From Takakia lepidozioides (Eukaryota > Streptophyta > Takakiopsida > Takakiales > Takakiaceae): a DNA stretch of 64,000 nucleotides. Position 1 is the stretch's first letter, and every line of letters starts with the position of its first letter. Positions 34,605-45,610 of the stretch are shown piece after piece. The notes under the pieces were generated by a model. That model searched no databases. It had not been told where the DNA came from and was given only the letters and a program-made list of their open reading frames with translations. The position numbers and the translations under genes are program-made. The DNA lies in the NCBI GenBank assembly GCA_030704615.1, contig CM060732.1, positions 27,631,053 through 27,695,052 of the forward strand. The letters are read 5' to 3'.

Positions 34605-35005
34605 AAGGGAAGTATACTCCGTACAGGGAGGAGCTCAAGTAAGAGTTTGAGGCAAGAATTGTCACTGAGTGTGCAAATAAGGTGGATGTGGAGGCCAACC
34701 TCAAGTTGCAGCAAGAGTTGGAGGACACAAGGGCTACCCTGCAGCTCGCAAAGGGAAATCTGATTGAAGTGGGCCTGGAGTAGGAAAAGTTGCATGAAAT
34801 ACATAAGCAACAGCTATACCAGTTGCAGGTGTAGCATGAGGGAAAATTGCAGGAAGTGAAGGTGCTTCATATAGAGTTGGAGGCAGTTCATCAAAGAATG
34901 ACCATCCAATGTGCCACACTAACAACTACTCTGGAGCAAATTGCATTAGAAGTTAACAGACAAGCAGAGCGGTGTATGATGGTGGAGACTGAATCAGTGG
35001 AGTAG
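34605..35005 (+). pseudogene. Relic of the element C accessory ORF (coiled-coil part)
   Basis: Parallel in sequence to 10850-11200: GAGTTTGAGGC, ACTGAGTGTGCAAA(C/T)AAGGT, ATAAGCA..ACAGCTATACCA and CCAATGTGCCACACTAACAA against CAATGTGCTACGTTCACAAC. Several in-frame stops are present. It shows that another element of the element C family once lay here. The gap 34441-34604 holds nothing I can assign. Confidence 0.75.
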
Positions 35006-35009
35006 GCCG

Positions 35010-36045
35010 GCCTCTCCCCCCGAGACGACTTCATCCGAACGGCCTCGGATGGAAATTCCGCGCCGTTTTTCCATCCGATGGAAATTCTCTGTCGGCCAGG
35101 TGTCGGCCTCTCCCCCCGAGACGACTTCATCCGACGGGCCTCATATGGAAACTCGGCGCCGTTTTGCCATCCGGGGGATATTCTCTGTAGGCCAGGTGTC
35201 GGCCTCTCCCTTCATCCGAACGGCCTCATTGGAGATTCGGCGCCGTTTTTCCATCCGAGGGATGTTCTCTGTCGGCCAAGTGTCGGCCTCTCCCCCCGAG
35301 ACGACTTCATCCAACGGGCCTTGTATGGAAATTTGGCGCCATTTTTCCATCCGTGGGATGTTCTCTGTCGGCCAGGTGTCGGCCTCTCCCCCCAGACAAC
35401 TTCATCCGAACGGCCTCGGATGGAAATTCGGCGCCGTTTTTTCCATCCGAGGGATATTCTCTGTCGGCCAGGTGTCGGCCTCTCCCCCTGAGACGACTTC
35501 ATCTGACAGGCCTCGTAGTTGTCTTGGGGGGAGAGGCCGACACCTGGCCTACAGAGAATATCCCCTGGATGGCAAAACGGCGCCGAATTTCCGAACGGCC
35601 TCATTTGAGATTCGGCGCCGTTTTTCCATCCGAGGGATGTTCTCTGTCGGCCAGGTGTCAACCTCTCCCCCGAGATGACTTCATCTTACGGGCCTCGTAT
35701 TGAAATTCGGCGCCATTTTTCCATCCGTGGGATGGTCTCTGTCGGCCAGGTGTCGGCCTCTCCCCCCGAGACAACTTCATCCGAACGGCCTCTGATGGAA
35801 ATTCGGTGCCGTTTTTCCATCCGAGGGATGTTCTCTGTCGGCCAGGTGTCGGCCTGTCCCCCTGAGACGACTTCATCCGACGGGCCTCGTATGGAAATTC
35901 CGCGTCGTTTTGCCATCCGGGGGATATTCTCTGTAGGCCAGGTGTCGGCCTCTTCCACCGATACAACTTCATCCGAACGGCCTCATTGGAGATTCGGCGC
36001 CGTTTTTCCATCCGAGGGATGTTCTCTGTCGACCAGGTGTCGTCA
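35010..36045 (-). repeat. Tandem array, about 96-bp units, GGCGCC core type 2 (reverse orientation), with one flipped unit
   Basis: About ten units of GACTTCATCCGAACGGCCTC, GGATGGAAATTCGGCGCCG, TTTTCCATCCGAGGGATGTT and CTCTGTCGGCCAGGTGTCGG. The same unit, reverse-complemented, builds the array at 39741-41741. The stretch 35517-35597 is inverted relative to its neighbours. Long frames on both strands here are repeat artefacts. Confidence 0.95.
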
Positions 36046-36281
36046 CCCTCCGATTTGACACCATGTCGAATTAAATTCTGCCCCTCATTCCTGGGTACGG
36101 CTACATTAAATGTTGCTCTTTTTCTTTGCCACTTGCCCGACCTTCGCTCGTGACCCACGCGTTTCAAACCGAGACAGCAACAACACTTGCTCGCTCCGAG
36201 CTCCTCTCACTTCAGCTTCCCCACACTCCCCCTTCCTTGCGCACCCTCTCTGCTTCCTGGTAGCCCTTTCAATAGTCAGCG

Positions 36282-36848
36282 ATGGCGTGCCGGGATCCCA
36301 GCAACTGCCCAAACAAGCATCTTACCCCGTGGGACTTCTCGCCTAAGTCAGGGGATATTTTCATATACCTGCAGGATTGGATAGACCACTCTCAGCAGAG
36401 GAGGGTGCACCTGTCCGCTCTTGAGTACCTTCTTGGTCTCCACGATCAGCCTCGCCGAGACGGGCCTGCGCGGCTTTGGTGCCTACGAATCGTTGATCTG
36501 CAGTTTCCGGCAGCATGGAACATCCCCAAAAGTCGCACAGCCTTCCTACATCATTGGAGGTGCTGCCAGTGGGCCTACGAGGATTGCATCGGGTGTACGT
36601 ACATGCCAGAGAGGATTCCATTGCAAACAGTGTATGGGGACATTCTCATAAGCTACGAGGATGAGTCCTATGGACATAGAGTCTCCACAGCAAAGATCTC
36701 GATTTACGATGGTGCATATATCGGTGGCAATGACACCGTTGTCCACTACACCAAAGGCAAACGGGCTGCATCCATTGTCTTCACCTACCGACACCATGTC
36801 AGTCATGAACTTGTTGAGAGGCCAATTGAGGTTCCAGCTTCTTGGTGA
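36282..36848 (+). CDS. Unknown ORF family, copy 2
   Basis: A 188-codon frame starting MACRDPSNCPNKHLTPWDFS. Shared with the relic at 15340-15957: GDIFIYLQDW, LEYLLGLHDQP, SRTAFLHHWRCCQWAYEDCI, YGDILISYEDESYG and ASIVFTYRHH. The C-terminal match (LLRGQLRFQLLGENS) continues in the next frame from about 36800, so a small shift or an exon border (GGTGAGA near 36845) ends the present frame. A repeat array lies immediately upstream and transposase copy 3 begins about 300 bp downstream on the same strand. It could be a second protein of that transposon. No known fold recognised. Confidence 0.55.
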   Translation: MACRDPSNCPNKHLTPWDFSPKSGDIFIYLQDWIDHSQQRRVHLSALEYLLGLHDQPRRDGPARLWCLRIVDLQFPAAWNIPKSRTAFLHHWRCCQWAYEDCIGCTYMPERIPLQTVYGDILISYEDESYGHRVSTAKISIYDGAYIGGNDTVVHYTKGKRAASIVFTYRHHVSHELVERPIEVPASW

Positions 36849-37167
36849 GAACAGTGCAACGCGGAGCAAATTTCCAACTTACCGGAGCATGGATTGCATG
36901 CATACTTTTGGCTTCCCTCGGTTTGTGAGGGCATGCATACTTGCCACAGTTCATTATTAATAAAAATGTCTTCTTTGAACCAAAGTTCCACTTTTTGTGC
37001 AATGTTGTATTTTGTTGAATGTTGACTTTTGGTAGCGAGGGTCTCGCACTCAATCTTGCAATCAGACCCACTGGAATGCCGCCTCTGTCAGTTCCCTCTG
37101 TCCATGGGGAAGGTGCTTACACGCTCGCCCCCCCACGCTTCTTGTCAAACGCCACAATTATTGGTTT

Positions 37168-39287
37168 GTGCAGCGCATCTGCACGGGTCATATACCTTCT
37201 GACTGCATACCGTTGGCAGTTATTGCGCAAAGGCCAGGGGCCGCATTCCTGGACTACAACAAGTTCGCAATTAAATCCGTTACATGCCTTCCCGCAGACG
37301 TCGACGGTAATATCTTCTTTGAGTTCCCTCCTCGAACGGACTATTCGAGGGCGTCCGGAATGTTGATAGATATGGATAGGAAACATGACGGTCAACCTTG
37401 GTGCGTCACCAAAACCACCATCATGAAGATGCTCAATGGTGTGCGGGCGCGTTGCGGTGATTCTCCCCAACTTGCTTCCACTTTAAATCCAGAGGTCACA
37501 GGAACGAGACAGATTGGACAGACACAACTCATCAACCATTTCGAGCTCAGGAGAAGGTTCCAAACTCCACATTTAAGTGTGCACATTGCAAAGAACCACC
37601 ACATTGCATGTCTGTTTACAATGACAAGCAGTTCTATGTGTTGCATCGTTTCCCTGACCTCATACGAGCTTGCATACACGTTGGTTCCCATTGTCACAAA
37701 TTGACGAGGGGTAACTCGCGGGAGGCTGCCCACGAGGCAGAGCAGCTCGTTCAGGAGGAGGTTAAGTTGAGACCTGGTGCCAAATCCAAACAGATACAGC
37801 TGCAGGCCGCCCATAAGATGGCATTGGCCAGAATTATGTCGAAAAACGGCTCCGACAGAGTTCCTCTCGATGAGAAGGAAATGGAGGCATTGCTGGAGTC
37901 GGTGTTTCACGTCTGTTCACCAAATGTCCAAAACCACATTGTCTCCTGCAAACAGAGAATTGGGCGTGGCTCGGATATGCACTCCATTCTGGAGGTGAAG
38001 CGACGATGTGGATATGACTACATTCATGGAAGTAGATTTCCAGGACAAGGGACTGAGGCAGATCGCTGTTTCGTATTCAAAATGTCAACGTGTGGGCCTG
38101 GCAGTGGCGTCAAACTGGTCCACCGGATGACGAGTGGGGACTTGTCAAACAGTTGGGTCATGTTCGACCATATCAAGCGAATTACAAATCACCAGTGGGT
38201 GACAATGGGTGCACATGTCTACGACACCCACTACAGGATGCTAATGACAATTGTTATTTGTGAGATGAAAGGAGAGGACACACAATCGGAGATGCTTCTT
38301 TGGCAGGGAATAAACGAACAGATGGCCAGGGCAGGATTTCCCCCTCCCAATTTCCGTGGTTTCATGGCGGACAACGCACAAGCAAATTGGGCTGCCATCC
38401 GAAGGGTGTACGGGGAAGACCCCAATGTTCCGATGAAAAGCAAGGAGAGATTTTGTGGGTTCCATTTTCTGCAGAGCTTGTCGCAGTACACAACCAGGCT
38501 CGTGGCACCAGATTTCAGAGAGGAGCACTGTTCTATATGTCTTGCGTGGAAGTGTGCTCCCACCTTGGATGATGCAGAGACACAGTTTGCATGTATACGG
38601 GCTTGGTGGACAACATCAGGTGCTGTAAAGAAATCAGACGAGGGAGCAATGGTCAGTTGGCTAGCATGGTGGCATTATCGTTTCCTCCAGTTCGGCGACT
38701 ATATGCGGGAGGTGAGTTGGACGGATTTGCGTCCCGTTGAATATTATGCTAGCTACTCATTATTTGTAATTTGCTTGTAACCTGAATATGTGCATGTGCA
38801 GGAAATGTGTCTCGACTCCGACACCAACATGCCGACAACAAACATGGCCGAATCAGCACATTCTTCCTGGCGTGCCTCCTCTGTGGCGCATCTGGTGGAC
38901 ATCCTCACTGCCACAACGGAGGACATTGTGAGGTCAACATGCAGGTACAACGAGTTCTTAAGAGGGAAACAGTGGGGCTTGGGGCCGGACAGGCAGGAAA
39001 TGCTGATATGGACTGCCTCCAGATCGAAGAATCCTCGCAAGTGGGCGGCAGCCTTGCAAGAGGGCCTTCGGGACACGCCATTGCTTCGAAGTGGCCAACA
39101 CTTAGAAGGAGATGTTCACACCCATCCAGTGAGACGAAGACTTGACAAGGCACCTGGCGGAGAAGAGGATTCATGGCGAGCTGACAAGAATATTCGCACG
39201 CTCCCTCGTGGTCCCGTGATGTTGCCCGAGGAGGTCTCGTCGAGCACCGCAAGTCCGATGTCTGAAAAAATGGCGCCGAATCTCTAG
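37168..39287 (+). pseudogene. MULE-like transposase copy 3, best-preserved copy
   Basis: 37168-37440: LPADVDGNIFFEFPPR and DMDRKHDGQPWC, the N-terminal region shared with copy 2. 37440-37640: zinc-finger remnants in shifted frames (CAHCKEPPHC). 37608-38710: a long open core with WVMFDHIKRI (Asp), YRMLMTIVICEMKGEDTQSE, FRGFMADNAQANWAAIRRVY (Asp), KSKERFCGFHFLQSLSQYTT (C-x-x-H motif) and FACIRAWWTTSG. A GT-AG intron, about 38714-38801, is followed by EMCLDSDTNMPTTNMAESAH and HLEGDVHTHPVRRRLDK. The Asp...Asp...C-x2-H layout is that of MULE-type DDE transposases, which cut and paste DNA in the nucleus. A stop and shifts in the N-terminal finger make it inactive as read. Confidence 0.65.
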
Positions 39288-39289
39288 TT

Positions 39290-39535
39290 ACATGGCCCAA
39301 GAACTGTCCAACATCTGTGCAATCCCCGGCACCATGTACCGAAATTTGGCGCCACATTTCCAAATTTTGGGCTTACACACCTGCCATGTTGGGACCTATA
39401 GCCGCGAAATTCGGCACCATTTTTCGCCGGAGACACCTATTACCGTGAAATACGTCGCAAATTTCTCCGGTTGCGGAACCTATTACTGCGAAATTCGGCG
39501 CCATTTTTGCAGATGTCGCTCGGAATTCGCATGAG
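39290..39535 (+). repeat. Short GGCGCC-type repeats, core type 3
   Basis: Four to five loose units: CGAAATTTGGCGCCACATTT, GCGAAATTCGGCACCATTTT, GCGAAATTCGGCGCCATTTT, spaced by CC(T/G)ATT..CCGTGAAAT-like sequence. They begin at the very end of transposase copy 3. Confidence 0.7.
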
Positions 39536-39740
39536 CGGAAGACGAAATATCATGAGCACGGCTCTCAAAACTACAATTTTTACTTCAAACAATGAATATT
39601 ATATTGTTTTTCTGACACATTCCATTAAAATAACATTTTTAATGTTTTTTATTTCCAAAATTTGTACTTCTGCTCATGAAAACCGATTGTCTTGCTACTC
39701 CGCTCATGCCACTCATGCCGCTCATGCTCATGAAATAGCT
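39536..39740. other. AT-rich spacer bordered by CATGAGC/GCTCATG motifs
   Basis: Starts GCATGAGCGG...CATGAGCACGG and ends CCGCTCATGCCACTCATGCC, GCTCATGCTCATG. The ends are roughly inverted relative to each other, about 200 bp apart. Similar motif clusters lie at 16660-16880 and 61030-61075. Confidence 0.5.
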
Positions 39741-41741
39741 AACCTCGCCGACACCTGGCCGAGAGAGAACATCCCCCGGATGGAAAAACGGCGCCGAATT
39801 TCTATGCGGGGCCGGTCGGATAAAGTCGTCTCGCGGGGAGAGGCCGACACCTGGCCGAGAGAGAACATCCCCCGGATGGAAAAACGGCGCCGAATTTCAA
39901 TCCGAGGCCGCCCGGACAAAGTGGTCTCGGGGGGAGAGGCCGACACCTGGCCGACAGAGAACATCCCCCGGATGGAAATTCGGCACCGAATTATCCGGTC
40001 GGATAAAGTCGTCTCGCGGGGAGAGGCCGACACCTGGCCGACAGAGAACATCCCCCAGATGGAAAAACGGCGCCGAATTTCCATCCGGGGCCGGTCAGAC
40101 GAAGTCGTCTCGGGGGGAGAGGCTGATACCAAGCCGACAGAGAACATCCCCCGGATGGAAATTCGGCACCAAATTTCTATCCGAGGCCGCCTGGATGAAG
40201 TCGTCCTGGGGGGAGAGGCCGACACCTGGCCGAGAGAGAACATCCCCCGGATGGAAAAACGGCGCCGAATTTCCATCCGGGGCCGGTCGGATAAAGTCCT
40301 CTCGCGGGGAGAGTCCGACACTTGGCCGACAGAGAACATCCCCCGAATGGAAAAACGGCGCCGAATTTTCATCCGAGGCTGCCCGGACGAAGTCGTCTTG
40401 GGGGGAGAGGCCGACACCTGGCCGACAGAGAACATCCTCCAGAGGGAAATTCGGCGCCGAACTTCCATCCGAGGCCGCCTGGATGAAGTCATCCTGGGGG
40501 GAGAGGCCGACACCTAGCCGAGAGAGAACATCCCCCGGATGGAAAAACGGCGCTGAATTTCCATCCGGGGCCGGTCGGATAGAGTCGTCTCGCGGGGAGA
40601 GGCCGACACCTGGCCAAGAGAGAACATCCCCCGGATGGAAAAACGGCGCCGAATTTCAATCCGAGGCCGCCCGGACGAAGTGGTCTCGGGGGGAGAGGCC
40701 AACACCTGGCCAACAGAGAACATCCCCCGGATGGAAATTTGGCGCCGAATTTCCATCCGAGGCTGCCCGGAGGAAGTCGTCCTGGGGGGAGAGGCCGACA
40801 AAGAACATCCCCCGGATGGAAATTCGGCACCGAATTATCCGGTCGGATAAAGTTGTCTCGCGGGGAGAGGCCGACACTTGGCCGACAGAGAACATCCCCC
40901 GGATGGAAAAACGGCGCCGAATTTCCATCCGGGGCCGGTCGGACAAAATCGTCTCGCGGGGAGAGGCCAACACCTGGCCGACGGAGAACATCCCCCGGAT
41001 GGAAATTCGGCGCCCAATTTCCATCCGAGGCCGCCTGGACGATGTCGTCTCAGGGGGAGAGGCCGACACCTGGCCGACAGAGAACATCCCCCGGATGGCA
41101 AAACGGCGCCGAATTTCCATCCGGGGCCGGTCGGATAAAGTCATCTCGCGGGGAGAGGCCGATACCTGGCCGAGAGAGAACATCCCCCGGATGGAAAAAC
41201 GGCGCCAAATTTCCATCCGAGGCCGCCCAGACGAAGTCGTCTCGGGGGGAGAGGCCGATACCAAGCCGACAGAGAACATCCCCCGGATGGAAATTCGGCA
41301 CCAAATTTCCATCCAAGGCCGCCCGGATGAAGTCGTCCTGGGGGGAGAGGCCGACACCTGGCCGAGAGAGAACATCCCCCGGATGGAAAAACGGCGCCGA
41401 ATTTCCATCCGGGGCCGGTCGGATAAAGTCCTCTCGCGGGGAGAGTCCGACACTTGGCCGACAGAGAACATCCCCCGGATGGAAAAACGGCGCCGAATTT
41501 TCATCCGAGGCTGCCCGGACGAAGTTGTCTTGGGGGGAGAGGCCGACACCTGGCCGACAGAGAACATCCTCCGGAGGGAAATTCGGCGCCGAACTTCCAT
41601 CCGAGGCCGCCTGGATGAAGTCGTCCTGGGGGGAGAGGCCGACACCTAGCCAAGAGAGAACATCCCCCGGATGGAAAAACGGCGCTGAATTTCCATCCGG
41701 GGCCGGTCGGATAAAGTCGTCTCGCGGGGAGAGGCCGACAC
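39741..41741 (+). repeat. Main 96-bp tandem array, GGCGCC core type 2, about 21 units
   Basis: Unit: GCCGACACCTGGCCGACAGA, GAACATCCCCCGGATGGAAA, AACGGCGCCGAATTTCCATC, CGGGGCCGGTCGGATAAAGT, CGTCTCGCGGGGAGAG. Two subtypes alternate: A (AAAACGGCGCC, GGGCCGGTCGGA) and B (AATTCGGCGCC, AGGCCGCCTGGA). The block ending at about 40513 recurs almost unchanged ending at about 41645, a higher-order duplication. Two shortened units (about 39990, 40800-40840) mark the corresponding blocks. The array continued into 48663-48770 before element A inserted. Confidence 0.95.
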
Positions 41742-42469
41742 TGTCGCACACCTCACTTCGGTAAGCTCCCCTTCAAGTCATAGTTACTCGCTTTGATGCG
41801 CGCGCCTGACTCCCAACCTGGCCGCCGGGCCAACTTGGAGCTTCGGCTGCTCACCGGGACATAACGGTCCCCCTTCACTTCCCTAAAGACCCTCCACCTA
41901 TTTGGGCCTAGTGGAATTCCCTTTGGTAGATGGCAGTCCGGAACAGCTCCCCACTCTTTGGTCGCTTTCCGGCTCGCTCGCTTACTCACTAGTTTTTGGA
42001 CACCAACGGGCTTCCACCGTTCTCGGGGTTACTACTCCCCTTATATATACTTTTGTAGTTGTCCGCGGGGGTTTCACAACCAGCCATGCCATTTTATGGT
42101 GAACCACCACGAAGACCCTCGACTCCCGGTGGTGAGTCGCGGTGAGTCTTGGCCCGCTCACCACGGCCCCTATGGACCGTGATGAGTCCCAAGACTCCCC
42201 ACGACTCCCACCACGAGGTCTCCGCCCCCATGGTGAGTCCTATGCCACCCCCACTAAGTCCCACTAAGCTACCACCACCCCTTGTGGAGCCACCCCCACC
42301 GCAACCCGGTGTGCGGGGCTCCACCTAGTGAGCGCCTCCGCTTCCCTGAGTGCCTTGGGCACTCAAGGGTGCTTCAGCCTCCCCATACCTATCGCTGCCG
42401 CTGCCCCCACCACAGGGGCAGCCCCTCATGTGTCCCGACCCCCTGCCCTCAAGGCAAAGGGCCGCGACA
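41742..42469 (-). repeat. 3' LTR of element A
   Basis: 728 bp; matches 47936-48662 and the LTRs of element B. Confidence 0.95.
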
Positions 42470-43374
42470 CACACCCCTACCAACAGGGAGTCGATGTCCT
42501 CATCGACTTGTCCATTTTGTAGAAACGAACATCCAAGTTGTGGCGTCCCACATCAAGGAGTTTGTTTCCGTACCATGGCGTCCCATGGCAAAGAACCAAA
42601 CCCCACACTTGACTCTACTCTCCACTAGCTAGTTCGGCCGACTTCCTCCAAGTCCCGGCCATGGGTGGAGCCTCTCCAGTTCCTCCCTGTGCACTCTTCT
42701 TGGCCTACTTCAAGGCAAAGGAACGATCCTCCCCGAGGATCGAATCGCCTTACTGCAACAACATTGCTTGCGATCGCTCATGATGCCACTTTTGGCATCA
42801 CCTTGAGCAAGGGTTCACCTGGAACCCTCTTTGACTAGGAAGATAACCTTGAACCAACCGTGCGCCCCAATCACTACAATTGGGTCCGCCTTGGAATGCT
42901 GGCCTGAGGTACGGGAACACGCCGAAGCCGCACTACGACTTCGTCCCGAGGCTACACGATTATAGTACGTGAACGGAAGCACGTAGCTTCCGCGTTAGCC
43001 TGCACTACAAGGCAACCCCCTCGGTAGCGCAGTTATAGTACGCGCACGCGCCAGGTGTGCACTAGCACGTGAACTCCCAAAGAAGGCGCAAGTTTCCTTG
43101 CCCCTTGGATGGGGGTCACCCGATTTCGGCACTATGCAAACACACGATTAACCCAATTTACCTCTCCCACTTTTATAAGCTAGCATGCATTCTACACACT
43201 AGCCAACCATACCATGCATCACCATTCCAAACAAAATAGGACGCACAACATTTGGAATCCATTTCATTTATAGCATGTTTTGTACAATACAAGTTTTTGC
43301 AATCGGATTCCTAAGCTAGCTAAGCCGGGCTAAGCATGCATTTCCTCCCCCATGCTCCAAGGTTGATGTCCCCA
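42470..43374 (-). other. 3' untranslated region and polypurine segment of element A
   Basis: No coding sequence. Matches 56068-56972 of element B in reverse. The purine-rich GGTAGGGGTGTG next to the LTR is the likely plus-strand primer. It includes a hairpin-prone stretch where GTACTATAATCGTG and GTACTATAACTGCG-type segments alternate with GC-rich inverted pieces. Confidence 0.7.
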
Positions 43375-43719
43375 TCAACGCTTCTTCCGCTTTTGAGGTC
43401 GCCCTTCGAAAGCTGCAACCGCCTCGGATGCGTTTCCCATTTCTGAGGCACGCACCCAAGATGCCTCCACATGATGATAGCCCTTCCATTTGACGAGATA
43501 CTCCGTTTCTCGGTTCCTGAACCTTCTCGACTTAAGTATTGCCTCCACCTCGTACTCAGGTTCATTTTCATGATCCAACAGCATAGGTGGCGGACGCAAC
43601 ACTTGATGCCGATTCGGACGTGCTTCATCTTTGAAGTAGGGCTTCAAAAGGGAGACATGGAATACTGGGTGCACCTTGCTGTTTGCCGGCAGCTCCAATT
43701 CATACACATCCTCATTCAT
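43375..43719 (-). pseudogene. Integrase C-terminus and chromodomain of element A
   Basis: KVHPVFHVSLLKPYFKDEAR is the gypsy integrase tail. EYEVEAILKSRRFRNRETEY and LVKWKGYHHVEASWVRASEM is the chromodomain (aromatic cage residues Tyr/Trp visible in YLVKWKGY and the following W). It is separated from the integrase core by TAG at about 43746, where element B has TAT. Confidence 0.9.
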
Positions 43720-43893
43720 AACCTTCCGAATGCGAAAGGGACCCGCCTACGGAGGTACGAACTTCGGACTCACTTCCGGAGGTAGTCGGAAATTCTTGAT
43801 GTTCAACCAGACCTCTGTGCCTGCCTCAAACTTCACTTCCCTCCGCTTCTGATTCGCCTGCCTTTCATACCGTTTCCTAGCTTTGGCAATGTT

Positions 43894-45610
43894 TTACTTT
43901 GCGAGCTTCAACAAACGCTCGCGTTCTTCCAGTACCGCCGCTACTGCCGGTTCCTCAACGTCCTGGGCGGCCCAACTTGTCGGCACCAGAGGTGCTTTTC
44001 CATAGACTAATACGAAAGGGGAAACTCCCGTTGCGGAGTGTTCTGTGTTATTATAACAGAACTCTGCCGCGTCTAAGTGTTCCATCCAGTCTGATTGGTC
44101 TGCCGACACGTAATTCCGCAAGAATTGCTTCACTACGGAATTCACTCTTTCCGTTTGGCCGTCCGTCGTAGGTCGGAAGGCGGTGCTCATCTTCAGCCTC
44201 GTCCCCATCTTCTTCCAAAGTGCTCTCCAGAATTTACTCGTAAACTTTGGATCGCGGTCCGAGACAATATCCTTCGGGACTCCATGATGCTTTAAGACGT
44301 GGGCGAAGTAAAGTCGCCCTGTCTCCTGCGCCGTTGCCGTCTCCTTGGTGGGGATGAAATGGCCCATTTTACTGAACCTATCTACCACCACCATGATTGC
44401 ATCGAATCCTTTTGACAGCGGCATAGCAGTCATGAAATCCATCGAGACGCTTTCCCAAGTCCCCTCTGGAATTGGCAAGGGTTGTAACAGCCCCGCTTGC
44501 TTTTTGTACTCGCTCCGGTTTTGTTGGCATGTGGTGCATGTCTTGACATACTCCTCTGCCTCCCCCCTCAGTTTGGGCCAGAAATACTCTTTCTTCAAGA
44601 GTGCCGCAGTGCGCTTGGCTCCGCCGTGGCCCGCAAGCGGGCTATCATGGCATTCTCTCAAGAGGCTATCTCTGATCCCTCCCTTCGGCACGTAGAGACG
44701 TTTTTGCTTATACCGGAGCAGTCCATTTTGCAAGTGGAACTGTGATTTAACCCCCATTCTCAAGTCCTGCATCACGGACTTTGCCAGCTCATCCTTCCGG
44801 CAAGCCTTCCGGATCTTCCTTTGGAGCGTCGTCTCGCCCTTGTACACCAACAAGAGCTGCTGCTTTCTACTTAAAGCATCGGCCACCACGTTGTCTCGTC
44901 CCGGTTTGTACTGGATATCCACGTCGAACACCGCCAAAGTATCTTGCCACCTAAGTTGTTTTGGGGACAACTTGGGCTGCGTGGCAAAATACTTCACCGT
45001 GACATTGTCCGTGAACACCTTCACTGGGTTGGAACCAACATAGTGGCGCCAAAGCTCAAGGCAATGCACCACCGCCTTCATCTCTTTTTCGTGGACGTCC
45101 ATCTTGCATAAGTACACCCCCAATTGCGAAGTCCGATGCATCTGTATGAATCTCAAACGGACGATCGAACTCCGGGATTTTCAAGACTGGAGCTTCCGTC
45201 ATCCGCTGCTTCAATTCAGCAAAAGCTTGGCCACAAAAGGTGTTCCATACCCAGACTTTGGATTTACACAGAAGGTCCGACAGCGGCCCCACGATCTTGG
45301 CGAAATTTCTCACATACTTCCGGTAATAGGAGGCGAGTCCTAGGAAGGATCGCACTCCCGGGACCGAAGTCGGAGGCTCCCAGTCCAAGATCGCCCTTAC
45401 CTTTCTGTCATCCATTTTGATCCCATCCTGTGTAATCACATGCCCCAGGAACTCCACTTTTGTGACCCCGAATTCGCACTTTGAAGCTTTGGCATACAGC
45501 TTCCCTTCCTGCAATTTTTGGAATGCCCTTTTGAGGTGCTCCAGGTGCTCTTTCTTTGTTTTCGAGTACACCAAGATGTCGTCGATGTACACGATCATAA
45601 AGTCATCCAA
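43894..45610 (-). pseudogene. RT end, RNase H and integrase core of element A
   Basis: 45610-45056: VYIDDILVYSKTKKEHLEHL (RT catalytic YIDD), FLGHVITQDG, FEIHTDASDFAIGGVL (RNase H Asp). A 53-bp deletion relative to element B at about 45105 removes the start of the RNase H helix and shifts frame. 45156-43894: VFTDNVTVKYFATQP, YKPGRDNVVADALSRKQ, HHCC zinc region (CTTCQQNRSEYKKQ), WESVSMDFMTAMPLS, IVSDRDPKFTSKFWRAL and TDGQTERVNSVVKQFL (D, D, E of the integrase). TAA at about 43892 replaces the TAC of element B. Confidence 0.9.

Noticed and set aside
35049-36167. Reading frames of 90-209 codons on both strands
   Set aside because: Artefacts of the GGCGCC array in reverse orientation.
39741-41741. 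CRISPR-like array
   Set aside because: Units are continuous homologous repeats without unique spacers, in a eukaryotic transposon setting, with no cas genes.
39471-41764. Long open frames (up to 484 codons) as repeat-protein genes
   Set aside because: They follow the 96-bp unit on both strands and in several frames at once, stop at unit variants and have no start context; best explained by a period divisible by three.
41753-42632. Small frames within LTRs (for example 42282-42632 and the matching ones at 48476, 50663, 56814)
   Set aside because: Located in the four copies of the same LTR, on both strands, GC-rich; no sign of coding selection.
42900-43060. Possible tRNA-like or structured RNA in the element A 3' region
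   Set aside because: Alternating inverted pieces fold locally, but no tRNA cloverleaf, anticodon arm or box elements could be built by eye.
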